The notes beneath the pieces were generated by a model that was not told the DNA's origin, did not search any database, and saw only the letters and a list, made by a program, of their open reading frames with translations. Below, in pieces: positions 1 through 6,319 of a DNA stretch of 10,437 nt. The translations under genes were made by a program, and so were the position numbers. The stretch is from positions 1 through 10,437 of the forward strand of contig JAFAGQ010000199.1 of assembly GCA_023422555.1 (NCBI GenBank). Direction: 5' to 3'. The number at the start of each line of letters is the position of its first letter. Positions within the stretch are counted from its first letter, which is position 1. The stretch is from Pseudomonadota bacterium (GTDB lineage Bacteria; Pseudomonadota; Gammaproteobacteria; Burkholderiales; Burkholderiaceae_B).

Positions 1-254
1 TCATTTTTCTGAGCAGCCATCTGATGATGGAAGAGGCGCTGCGCGAGAAATCCGTGGTGCGCCTGAATATTCCGATGACGCGCAACCGCTTCGGCGAATG
101 GGCTCTTGTGCAGATGAAAGGACAAAAGCTGGTGCCCGGTTCGGAAAACTTCGCAAGGATGATTGTCGACATCGTGCGAACAGGCAGTCTGCTGGACCAC
201 GAAAAGTACGGCCTGGAAAAAAACGAACCGCTCAATTTTCGGCGAGGGAAATAG
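1..254 (+). CDS. LysR-type transcriptional regulator, C-terminal end (5' partial)
   Basis: The reading frame is open from the left edge (first full codon at base 3) and ends with TAG at 252-254, giving about 83 residues. The fragment (FLSSHLMMEEALREKSVVRL, then a GEWALVQMKGQ segment and ENFARMIVDIVR) resembles the last strands and final helix of the LysR substrate-binding domain. There a 'P-shlveeal-eGrLVrl' stretch is followed by a hydrophobic strand and a closing amphipathic helix. In this family the domain binds a small-molecule inducer and the missing N-terminal part is a winged HTH. The tail after that helix (LLDHEKYGLEKNEPLNFRRGK) is longer than usual and overlaps the start of the next HTH remnant, so the original 3' end may have been altered. 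The family call rests on this fragment only; no effector or target can be inferred. Confidence 0.6.
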   Translation, partial: IFLSSHLMMEEALREKSVVRLNIPMTRNRFGEWALVQMKGQKLVPGSENFARMIVDIVRTGSLLDHEKYGLEKNEPLNFRRGK

Positions 255-406
255 GCTTCGAGGTGTGCGAGCAGCTAAGTGTTACTCAGCCACGTATTTC
301 AGACTTGATGCGCGGCAAGATCAATCTGTTCGGTCTGGATGCATTGGTGAATATGACCACCGCTGCCGGGCTTCGGATTGAGTTAAGCGTGCGGGAAGCT
401 GTTTGA
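248..406 (+). pseudogene. 5'-truncated XRE/HigA-type helix-turn-helix protein remnant
   Basis: This frame encodes an excellent C-terminal half of an XRE-type HTH: LSVTQPRISDLMRGKINLFG, followed by LDALVNMTTAAGLRIELSV and a stop at 404-406. The pattern matches single-domain antitoxin-like regulators (HigA-type, Pfam HTH_37), where the first helices usually read like 'L-s-r-g-lsQ-eaA-llGVTQPRvSdLlrGkid'. Here the first helices are missing or unrecognisable, and the preceding bases belong to the LysR reading frame in another phase. An ATG exists at 98 in the same frame, but the residues it adds (GSCADERTKAGARFGKLRKD) do not look like HTH and lie inside the LysR gene. A GTG at 263 would give a very short peptide. 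A deletion that fused an antitoxin gene tail to the LysR 3' end is the simplest reading. No toxin partner is visible. Confidence 0.55.
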
Positions 407-420
407 ACCGACTTGATATA

Positions 421-464
421 AGCCAGGGAGGACAGTACAAATAATCTGCCTGCCCTGGCTTTTT
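421..464 (+). terminator. Rho-independent terminator after the HTH remnant
   Basis: AGCCAGGG (421-428) pairs perfectly with CCCTGGCT (453-460). The stem extends by three more pairs (AGG 429-431 with CCT 449-451) past one bulged G at 452, around a loop of about 17 nt. A run of five T (460-464) follows on the plus strand. On the minus strand the stem is followed by the weaker TATATC, so it could stop transcription from the convergent decarboxylase gene only partially. Confidence 0.75.
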
Positions 465-478
465 AACTCTGCGAATGC

Positions 479-886
479 CTATTTCGCTGCTTCGCCGTTC
501 TGATTGTATTCAGCAATCACTTCTGCGGCAACCTTCATGCTGTCCAGCCCTGCGGGCACGCCGCAATAGATGGCGACCTGCAGCATAATCTCCTTGATTT
601 CCTCCGGTGTCAAACCGTTATTGAGCGCTCCACGAACGTGCAGTTTGATTTCATGCGGGCGGTTTAGTGCCGCCAGCATGGACAGATTGATGACGCTGCG
701 CGTGCGACGATCAAGTCCGGGGCGACCCCAGAGTTCTCCCCAGCACCATTCCGTTACCAGCTTCTGCATATCTGCAGTCAGGTCGTTCGCCGAGTTCAGC
801 GCCTTTTCCACATGTTCGGCGCCCAATACCTCCTTGCGAATGGCCAAGCCTTTTTTGAACTGTTCTGTATTGAATTCTTCGCGCAT
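479..886 (-). CDS. Carboxymuconolactone decarboxylase (CMD) family protein, PcaC-like
   Basis: A 135-residue, all-helical CMD-domain protein, close to the usual PcaC length of about 130. Family features: W-G-E-L-W-GRPGLDRRTRS at about 49-64, a helix with NLSMLAALNR, KLHVRGALNNGLTPEEIKEI (81-100, His83), and the conserved end AIYCGVPAG with Cys108. It lacks the CxxC pair typical of AhpD-type peroxidase relatives. PcaC converts 4-carboxymuconolactone to beta-ketoadipate enol-lactone in protocatechuate breakdown. No other pca genes are present, and this subgroup (CGVPAG rather than CGIPAA) is often found in unassigned catabolic loci, so the substrate is uncertain. The start at 886 is supported by AGGAG 6 nt upstream (CCAGGAGCAAATAATG). 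It is divergent from the Bug-protein gene, and the two may respond to the same compound. Cytosolic; no signal peptide. Confidence 0.88.
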   Translation of the reverse strand: MREEFNTEQFKKGLAIRKEVLGAEHVEKALNSANDLTADMQKLVTEWCWGELWGRPGLDRRTRSVINLSMLAALNRPHEIKLHVRGALNNGLTPEEIKEIMLQVAIYCGVPAGLDSMKVAAEVIAEYNQNGEAAK

Positions 887-1081
887 TATTTGCTCCTGGT
901 TGTCTTAGGGTTTGTCGATCGATCCTATTGTATTGTTAAACATGAAGCAAGCTACGTCGCATTCCGGGTTTTCAGGTATCAGTCAGTCTCTTCCCCTATA
1001 GTGATTTAAACCGTATCGTATTCTCCCAATACGAGTACGAACATGAGACAGCGCAATCGCCAACAAACAGGAGACTCTTAT
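887..1081. promoter_or_regulatory. Divergent intergenic regulatory region between CMD gene and Bug-protein gene
   Basis: 195 bp between two divergent starts. On the plus side a TATAGT (997-1002) could be a -10 box, but no convincing -35 lies 16-18 bp upstream. On the minus side TACAAT (complement of 927-932) could be the -10 box for the CMD gene, again with a poor -35. The clearest element is the dyad at 1016-1034, listed separately. The Shine-Dalgarno AGGAGA for the Bug gene lies at about 1069-1074. Confidence 0.4.
1016..1034. promoter_or_regulatory. Candidate operator: TCGTATT-N5-AATACGA dyad (LysR-box geometry)
   Basis: TCGTATT (1016-1022) and AATACGA (1028-1034) form a perfect 7-bp inverted repeat around CTCCC. 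Its core TATT-N5-AATA fits the T-N11-A rule of LysR-type regulators (T1019, A1031). It lies 48-66 bases before the Bug-protein ATG. That a LysR protein binds here is an inference; the truncated LysR gene at the left edge is one candidate. Confidence 0.4.
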
Positions 1082-2047
1082 ATGAAGACATATTTCAAGG
1101 CCGCCCTTGGTCTGACTTTGGCCACGCTGGCCTTCAGCGCCAATGCAGCTGACTGGCCCGATCATCCCATCACCTTTGTCGCACCGTTTACGGCCGGTGG
1201 TGCCAATGATTTGGTGGCTCGTATTATCGCCAAGGCAGTGGGCAAGGAACTGAATCAAAGCGTCATTGTTGAAAATCGCGCCGGCGCTGGCGGCGTCGTG
1301 GGTTCGGCGCATGTCGCGCGGTCCAAACCCGATGGCTATACTTATCTCGTAGGCAGCAACGGCACGGTGACCAATAGTCTGATCCGTTCTGACCAGCCCT
1401 ACAAGGATGACGAATTGACGCCCGTCGCTTTGCTGTCGGTGACACCATCGGTCATCGTGACCACCTCTGACAATCCGGCGAAAGATCTGAAGTCGTTTGT
1501 CGAAAATGCACGCAGAAACAAGACGGACAGAATTACTTTCTCTACCGCCGGCAACGGCAGTACGCCGCACTTTGTGGCGGTGATGATGAAAGAAGCCACC
1601 GGCCTGCCAATCGAGCCGATCTCCTATAAGAGCGGCTCCGAAGGCGTCACGGCAGTGGTGGGCAAGCAGGTGGATGCGACTTCGGAAGCCAGCATTGTCA
1701 CGCTGCCGCTGGTGCAATCGGGCAAACTCAAAGCATTGGCAACCACGCTGGATAAACGCATGAAAAGCGCGCCGGATATTCCAACGACCAAAGAGGCAGG
1801 TTTTCCTGGTATTCAGATCGGTCACTGGGCAGGCTTGTACGCGCCAACCGGTACGCCTGATGAGGTCCTGGACAAGATGAATGATGCAGTGAACAAGGCC
1901 CTGCAGACCAAGGAAGTGACTGATGCACTGGCCAAAAGCAGTATCGAACCAGGTAGCGGTAGCCGAGCCGACTTCACCAATTTTGCAACCAGCGAACGCA
2001 AGCGCCTGGGCGAAGTCGTCAAGAAAGGCAATATGCGATCTGACTGA
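1082..2047 (+). CDS. Bug-family (TctC-like) tripartite tricarboxylate transporter periplasmic binding protein
   Basis: A 321-residue secreted solute-binding protein. The start at 1082 is chosen over the in-frame ATG at 1043 because AGGAGA sits 8 nt upstream and the protein then begins with a classical signal peptide: MKTYFK, a hydrophobic stretch LGLTLATLAF, and a likely cleavage after SANA. Family marks follow: WPDHPITFVAPFTAGGANDL (ligand-pocket loop), VENRAGAGG, VARSKPDGYTYLVG, and a late PDIPTTKEAGFPG segment. Bug proteins bind carboxylates or related small acids in the periplasm, either for TctAB permeases or as orphan sensors. No TctA or TctB gene is in the window, which is common in Bordetella-like genomes with large Bug families. 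The ligand cannot be read from sequence. The neighbouring CMD gene hints at an aromatic or cyclic acid. Confidence 0.93.
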   Translation: MKTYFKAALGLTLATLAFSANAADWPDHPITFVAPFTAGGANDLVARIIAKAVGKELNQSVIVENRAGAGGVVGSAHVARSKPDGYTYLVGSNGTVTNSLIRSDQPYKDDELTPVALLSVTPSVIVTTSDNPAKDLKSFVENARRNKTDRITFSTAGNGSTPHFVAVMMKEATGLPIEPISYKSGSEGVTAVVGKQVDATSEASIVTLPLVQSGKLKALATTLDKRMKSAPDIPTTKEAGFPGIQIGHWAGLYAPTGTPDEVLDKMNDAVNKALQTKEVTDALAKSSIEPGSGSRADFTNFATSERKRLGEVVKKGNMRSD

Positions 2048-2060
2048 TTGGTCGTCAAGG

Positions 2061-2123
2061 TTCGCCTGGTCTTTGATGGGTATGACAATTGAAATCGCAC
2101 TGTATCATCGACCAGGATGCGAA
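2061..2123. repeat. Imperfect inverted repeat between convergent genes
   Basis: TTCGC-CTGGTC (2061-2071) can pair with GACCAG-GAT-GCGAA (2110-2123), with a 3-nt bulge; GATG/CATC extend the stem inward past a second bulge. No U-tract follows on either strand, so this is not a standard intrinsic terminator. It may serve as a 3'-end structure for the convergent Bug-protein and Sel1 transcripts. The rest of the 2048-2170 gap holds nothing firm. Confidence 0.3.
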
Positions 2124-2170
2124 GTACGCCGGCAAACGCGTGGCACAGAAAGTTGAGTACCAGAACGATG

Positions 2171-2920
2171 CTATACAGCGCGGTGAAGTTCCTGCCCCAG
2201 GTTTCTTAATTCACGATGAGGACTTTCCTTGAGAAAGTGCCTCATTTTTTTTCTGAACGCGTCAGTAGCGGAAGGATTGTTGTACGCCTTTCGGAACCAC
2301 GTCAGAGCCTCCTCAAGTTCTTCCGCTTCGGAAAGTAATCGCCCTACGTTGAACTGACCACGAAAGTCACCGCCTTCCGCGGCCTTGCGATAACACGTCA
2401 ATGCGGTTTCTTTGTTCGCTTCGCAGGCCCAGCCGTCTTCGTAAAACCCACCCAGCAGATTCCATGATTTGACGTGGCCCAGTGCTGTCGCCTGTTGCAG
2501 CCACATCATGGCTTCATCATGGTTGGTTTCCACGCCACGACCAAGGGCAAGCGAGGTCGCGTAGTTGTACATTCCCCAATCCAGCCCTGAATGGGCGGCC
2601 AGGCGAAACCAGTAGGTAGCCAGCAGCATATCAGGCTCAACGCCCCAGCCGTTTTCATAGCAGCGCCCCAGCATATTTCGAGCCATGGCATGACCCTGGC
2701 CGGCAGCCTTTCTGAACCATTCAAAGGCCTCTGGCGGATCGGACTCAACACCCCGACCATCAAGCAGCATTTGCGCGTAATGGACCTGCGCTTCGATAAC
2801 TCCATGCTCGGCAGCGGTGCGCAACCAGCGTGCCTTGGCTTCGCTGTCACCCGCACCGATGATCTGTTCGAATGTCTGCGCATCCGCCGAGTTGAACTCT
2901 GTGACGGTAATGCCTGTCAT
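2171..2920 (-). CDS. Sel1-like repeat protein linked to the siderophore receptor
   Basis: A 249-residue alpha-solenoid protein with no signal peptide or membrane segment, so probably cytosolic. About five Sel1-like repeats run from residue ~36 to ~212. Recognisable blocks are AQMLLDGRGVESDPPEAFEW, the following FRKAAGQGHAMARNMLG, NGWGVEPDMLLATYWFRLAA, GRGVETNHDEAMMWLQQA and EANKETALTCYRKAAEGGD; a basic helical tail follows. The start at 2920 (MTGITVTEF) is preferred over an in-frame ATG at 2974 because AAGGAA lies 4-5 nt upstream and the longer form would translate through a terminator hairpin. Sel1 proteins act as protein-binding scaffolds. A homologue neighbours piuA and piuC in P. aeruginosa (PA4516), suggesting a role with this receptor, but the function is unknown. 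The gene lies 69 bp after the receptor gene, with a strong terminator between, so expression may depend on read-through. Confidence 0.88.
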   Translation of the reverse strand: MTGITVTEFNSADAQTFEQIIGAGDSEAKARWLRTAAEHGVIEAQVHYAQMLLDGRGVESDPPEAFEWFRKAAGQGHAMARNMLGRCYENGWGVEPDMLLATYWFRLAAHSGLDWGMYNYATSLALGRGVETNHDEAMMWLQQATALGHVKSWNLLGGFYEDGWACEANKETALTCYRKAAEGGDFRGQFNVGRLLSEAEELEEALTWFRKAYNNPSATDAFRKKMRHFLKESPHRELRNLGQELHRAV

Positions 2921-2931
2921 CTTTTCCTTGC

Positions 2932-2972
2932 AAAAAAAAGATCGGCGTCCCGGGACGTACCCGGGGCCGATC
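2932..2972 (-). terminator. Strong rho-independent terminator between receptor and Sel1 genes
   Basis: GATCGGC (2940-2946) pairs with GCCGATC (2966-2972), and inside it CCCGGG (2949-2954) pairs with CCCGGG (2960-2965) around a 5-nt loop, with a 2-nt bulge on one side. Read on the minus strand, the hairpin is followed directly by eight U (complement of 2932-2939). It starts 18 nt after the receptor stop codon. The U-tract ends two bases before the Sel1 Shine-Dalgarno, so it could also act as an attenuator for the Sel1 gene. Confidence 0.85.
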
Positions 2973-2989
2973 AACAGGTGATCTTGCGA

Positions 2990-5254
2990 TCAGTAAGACA
3001 GATTCAGGTTAAGAACGGCGCTGCGACCCGGCGCAAGCGTAGCATAATGCGACGCGTAGGCCTTGTCGTAGTATTTCTTGTTGGTCAGGTTAAACACATT
3101 CAACTGAACGCCAAGGTTCTTGTTGATCTTGTAACCCGCCATGGCATCAAAGCGCCAGTAGGAAGGAATCTTCAGCCTGTTGGCAGTATCGCCGAACTGG
3201 CTACCCACATAGAAGGCGCCCGCACCCAGGGTGAGGTCGGGTGTTGGCTGATAGGTAGACCACAGGTTGAAGCTGTCGCGTGGCGTATTCGGGAATGCCT
3301 TGCCATTGTTCGCCGCAGCGCTGGCGCCGTTATCCTTCAGGTTGCTGTTCAGGTGGGTATAACCGCCATACACCTGCCATTTTGGCGTAATGGAGCCGGA
3401 GACTCCCAGTTCGAGTCCGCCAACCCGCTTTTTACCCGCCATTTCATAGTCGCCATTGGCCTTTACAACACGCGCATTGGTGGTTTCTGTGCGGAACACC
3501 GCGGCGCTCAGGCTCAACTGCTGATTGAACAGTTCCCATTTGGTACCCAGTTCGTAGGTTCTGTGTTTTTCAGGTGCCATATCGGCCGCGTTGCGACCAA
3601 CATTGCCTCTGCCTGGTGTGAGAGATTGCTCTTCTCTACCCTCGCCAAGCGTGGCGTTTGCGGGATTCGAAGAGGTGGCATAGGAGATGTAAATACTGCC
3701 GTTTTCCGCTGGTTTGAAAACCAGACCCAGCTGATAGTTGAGCAGCGTGTCATGGCGCCGGATGGATTTGGAACCGGTGGAGGGTGTATTGACGAACCTG
3801 GTCAGGTAGTTGTCCAATCGGATACCCAGACCCGCCTGCAGCCATTTATTGAAGTCCAGGGTGTCAAACGCATAAATGGACTTTGTAATGCTCTCAGACT
3901 TTGTCAGGTTGCCTGTGGGGTCGCCGCTGCCTTTGTTCACCCAGGGATCGTGTGGTTCAGGGTTGTACAGACTGGTGCAGTTATAGGCGGAAGCCTTGCC
4001 GGCTCCGTTTTTGCAGGCATTGGTGGGACCGTTACCAACGCCACGTGCGATGTCCAGCGTATCCTTGCGACCTTTTTCCACGGACAGTTCGACACCAACA
4101 TTGAAGTTATGGGTAACTGAACCGGTTTCGACTTTGCCAAAGAGCTCGGTCTGGTTTGCGAACGTTTTGACTGCGCTGTCACGCGTATTTGCCCGTCGCC
4201 ATACCAATCCGTTTGCCACGTTTCCTTTGGAGTCATCGGGCTGGGTCCAGACGTATTGCTGGTCAGACTGGGTATAACGGGCGGTATTGCGCAAGGTAAC
4301 GCGGTCGTTGAAGTCATGTTCGACGCTGAACGTTGCCTGGTCTGAAGTGTTTTTGCGGAAGTCGCTGGTCAGTCCGTAAAAATTATGACGGTCCACATCG
4401 ATGGGGCCGCTGAGCTCGCGTCTTGGGAACTCATAGGGGATACCTCCATCGGGAATATCATCGGTAGACAGATGATAATAACCCAGCGTTACGCGGGTTG
4501 GTGTACCCAGGCCGAAGCTGAACGTAGGTGCAATACCCCAGCGCTTGTAGCGTACAACGTCACGGCCAGGAACATTGGATTTGTGCGCCATACCATTAAG
4601 GCGGAAGGCTGAGGTATCGGATAACTGCCAGTTTCCATCAACCGTGCCGCGATAGTAATTGTGCGTACCTATCCCAAGGGAGCCCGTTGTGAAATTGTCG
4701 AGTTTTGCAGTCTTGGTGACCAGGTTGATACTGCCGCCGGCACTGCCACGGCCGCCGATGGCGCTTGCAGATCCCTTAACGACCTCTACCTGTTCGAGAT
4801 TAAATACTTCGCGTGAACTGGAAGCGATATCGCGCATGTTGTCCACGTAGGTGCTGGACTGGGAATCATAGCCGCGAATAAAGGGCCGGTCTCCCAGTGG
4901 GTTGCCGCCTTCGCCGGCACCGAAGGTAATGCCTGGCGTGTTGCGCAGGACTTCGGTGAGGGAGGTGGCTGCCTGATCGCTGATGACCTGCTGCGGAATG
5001 ATCTGCACAGATTTTGGCGTATCCACCAGCGCCGTGGTGAATTTTTTGGAGGCTGATTGCCGCACATCATATGGGCTATTGACAGTGCCGTGGACGTGAA
5101 TGGGTTCCAGTTTTGGAATATTGGTGTTTTCGTGCCCAGGGTGGGCAATCGCAGCGGGCCCAAGGAAAAGGGAGGGTGCAACCAGAGCCATGGCCAGACT
5201 GCTGCCCATGATCGGGCCGCTGTCTGGTTGTGGCTGTACAACGTGTTCTGACAT
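2990..5254 (-). CDS. fiu: TonB-dependent catecholate siderophore receptor, Fiu/PiuA family
   Basis: A 754-residue outer-membrane receptor. After a hydrophobic stretch (residues ~18-36, probable cleavage after PAAIA) comes a His-containing linker (HPGHE). The plug domain then carries TPKSVQIIPQQVISDQAATS, LTEVLRNTPGITFGAGEGGN, the hallmark DRPFIRGYDSQSSTYVDNMR and VEVVKGSASAIGGRGSAGGS. A 22-strand barrel is expected for the rest, with TENGSIYI/RLDNY-type strands; the chain ends in LNLNLSY, the terminal aromatic residue used by the BAM complex. The family imports ferric catecholates through TonB-ExbB-ExbD. The start at 5254 (GAGAAG 5 nt upstream) is preferred to 5299, which adds a non-signal-like extension. 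A Fur box lies 114 bp upstream. The signal sequence n-region lacks Lys or Arg, which is unusual. Naming fiu versus piuA is a matter of convention; the exact siderophore is not known. Confidence 0.92.
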   Translation of the reverse strand: MSEHVVQPQPDSGPIMGSSLAMALVAPSLFLGPAAIAHPGHENTNIPKLEPIHVHGTVNSPYDVRQSASKKFTTALVDTPKSVQIIPQQVISDQAATSLTEVLRNTPGITFGAGEGGNPLGDRPFIRGYDSQSSTYVDNMRDIASSSREVFNLEQVEVVKGSASAIGGRGSAGGSINLVTKTAKLDNFTTGSLGIGTHNYYRGTVDGNWQLSDTSAFRLNGMAHKSNVPGRDVVRYKRWGIAPTFSFGLGTPTRVTLGYYHLSTDDIPDGGIPYEFPRRELSGPIDVDRHNFYGLTSDFRKNTSDQATFSVEHDFNDRVTLRNTARYTQSDQQYVWTQPDDSKGNVANGLVWRRANTRDSAVKTFANQTELFGKVETGSVTHNFNVGVELSVEKGRKDTLDIARGVGNGPTNACKNGAGKASAYNCTSLYNPEPHDPWVNKGSGDPTGNLTKSESITKSIYAFDTLDFNKWLQAGLGIRLDNYLTRFVNTPSTGSKSIRRHDTLLNYQLGLVFKPAENGSIYISYATSSNPANATLGEGREEQSLTPGRGNVGRNAADMAPEKHRTYELGTKWELFNQQLSLSAAVFRTETTNARVVKANGDYEMAGKKRVGGLELGVSGSITPKWQVYGGYTHLNSNLKDNGASAAANNGKAFPNTPRDSFNLWSTYQPTPDLTLGAGAFYVGSQFGDTANRLKIPSYWRFDAMAGYKINKNLGVQLNVFNLTNKKYYDKAYASHYATLAPGRSAVLNLNLSY

Positions 5255-5349
5255 GAGTACTTCTCGAAATGCTAGTGTGGTGATGAGTATTAAACCCATC
5301 CGTCAACCATTCCGAAGTATTGCACGCCAGGACAGCGAGCGGATGGATA

Positions 5350-5362
5350 CCTGTATTACAGG
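5350..5362. promoter_or_regulatory. Palindrome CCTGTA-T-TACAGG in the receptor leader
   Basis: A perfect 6-bp inverted repeat around a single central base, six bases from the Fur box on its receptor-proximal side. It could be a binding site for a dimeric regulator, or a small hairpin in the receptor mRNA leader. No protein can be assigned from sequence alone. Confidence 0.3.
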
Positions 5363-5367
5363 AGTTT

Positions 5368-5386
5368 GCAAATGAGAATTATTACC
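5368..5386. promoter_or_regulatory. Fur box upstream of the siderophore receptor
   Basis: GCAAATGAGAATTATTACC matches the 19-bp Fur consensus GATAATGATAATCATTATC at 14 positions. It lies in the gap between the response regulator and the receptor, 114 bp before the receptor start, as expected for iron-repressed transcription. The -10 and -35 of the receptor promoter could not be assigned cleanly; several A/T-rich hexamers overlap the box on the minus strand. Confidence 0.8.
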
Positions 5387-5447
5387 ATCCAATATTGCCT
5401 GACTTTGTCAGATTGTTGCAAATTGTGCAAGAGGGGAACGGGCCTGA

Positions 5448-6182
5448 TCATGCGCTTCGGATCGTCATGCTGGCCAGTACATAACCATCGCCTCTGACCG
5501 TTTTAATCAGTTTCGGGCGTCGCGGGTCGGCTTCCAGTTTTTTTCTCAGACGGCTTACCTGACTGTCGATGCTTCGATCGAAAGTAAAGGAATCGTGCTT
5601 TCGGGTCAGATTGAGTAACTGTTCGCGGCTGAGTACACGATTGGCGTTGTCGACAAACGCCTGCAGCAGATGAAACTCAGCGGTGCTGATGCTGACTTCC
5701 TGGCCGTTGATATCGCTCAGGGTACGAGTGGTCAGATTCAGTGTCCAGCCGCTGAACGTAATGGATGCATGAGCGTGATTGCATGTATTCTGGCCGGTAA
5801 AGATCGCTGCCGGCCGGCAGCGTCGCAGCACACTGCGGATACGTGCGACCAGTTCCCGGGGCTCGAAGGGTTTGACAACATAATCATCGGCACCCATTTC
5901 CAGGCCCGCAACACGATCCGCAAGATCACCGGCGGCGGTCAGAATGATGACCGGAGTCGATAATTGTTCAGAGACGTATCTGCATAATGACAGTCCATTC
6001 TCTCCCGGCAGCATCACATCCAGCACAATCAGGCTGAATGTACGGGCATTCAGTCGTTCCCGCATTTCTCTCCCGTTTTCGGCAACGTCGACTTCAAACC
6101 CGAAATTGCTCAGATACGTAGACAGGGAATCGCGGATACTTTGATGGTCGTCGACAATAAGAATACTTGGCGAATCGCTCAT
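5448..6182 (-). CDS. OmpR/PhoB-family response regulator (no cognate kinase in window)
   Basis: 244 residues with the standard two-domain layout. The receiver domain (about 5-122) has the acidic pair D11-D12 in ILIVDDH, phospho-acceptor D55 in LIVLDVMLPGENG, T82 in VIILTAAGD and K104 in DDYVVKPFEPREL. The winged-helix domain (about 140-240) has STAEFHLLQAFVDNANRVLS, SREQLL, the recognition-helix region RSIDSQVSRLRKKLEADPR and the closing wing IKTVRGDGYVL. All key residues are intact, so phosphorylation control is expected. The start at 6182 (MSDSPSILIVDD) fits the family; the upstream in-frame ATG at 6278 adds non-conserved residues. The Shine-Dalgarno is weak. No histidine kinase gene adjoins it: the receptor lies downstream and a divergent oxidase gene upstream. 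By analogy with PirR of P. aeruginosa it may activate the receptor in response to siderophore; this is inference. Confidence 0.93.
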   Translation of the reverse strand: MSDSPSILIVDDHQSIRDSLSTYLSNFGFEVDVAENGREMRERLNARTFSLIVLDVMLPGENGLSLCRYVSEQLSTPVIILTAAGDLADRVAGLEMGADDYVVKPFEPRELVARIRSVLRRCRPAAIFTGQNTCNHAHASITFSGWTLNLTTRTLSDINGQEVSISTAEFHLLQAFVDNANRVLSREQLLNLTRKHDSFTFDRSIDSQVSRLRKKLEADPRRPKLIKTVRGDGYVLASMTIRSA

Positions 6183-6235
6183 CGGTGTAAAGCAAGAAAC
6201 AAAGTCGGTCGAATAATAGCAGGAATGATGTAATC

Positions 6236-6265
6236 TCGACATACTGTGTACAGGCGCGGCATAAT
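6236..6265 (+). promoter_or_regulatory. Candidate sigma-70 promoter for the oxidase gene
   Basis: TCGACA (6236-6241) and CATAAT (6260-6265) each match the -35 and -10 consensus at five of six positions, with an 18-bp spacer. Transcription would start near 6272, giving a leader of about 48 nt before the ATG at 6320. The leader holds a 12-codon reading frame (6285-6323) whose stop overlaps that ATG. Confidence 0.45.
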
Positions 6266-6319
6266 CCGGAATCAACACAACGTTATGTCTGGGCCGACTG
6301 ACCCAGCCCCGATACTGTC

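Noticed and set aside
1043..1081. Upstream ATG start for the Bug protein
   Set aside because: It adds 13 polar residues before the signal peptide and has no Shine-Dalgarno, while the ATG at 1082 has both a good Shine-Dalgarno and a proper signal peptide.
983..1825. Long minus-strand frame (280 codons) opposite the Bug-protein gene
   Set aside because: It is fully antisense to a gene with clear family motifs, has no recognisable domain, and its Arg/His/Gln-rich composition is typical of a shadow frame.
2591..4120. Plus-strand frame of 509 codons opposite the receptor and Sel1 genes
   Set aside because: It spans two real minus-strand genes and the terminator between them, shows no domain, and has no Shine-Dalgarno; long shadow frames are common opposite GC-rich genes.
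6183..6278. Extended start for the response regulator
   Set aside because: The extra 32 residues are not part of the receiver fold; the family begins a few residues before ILIVDDH.
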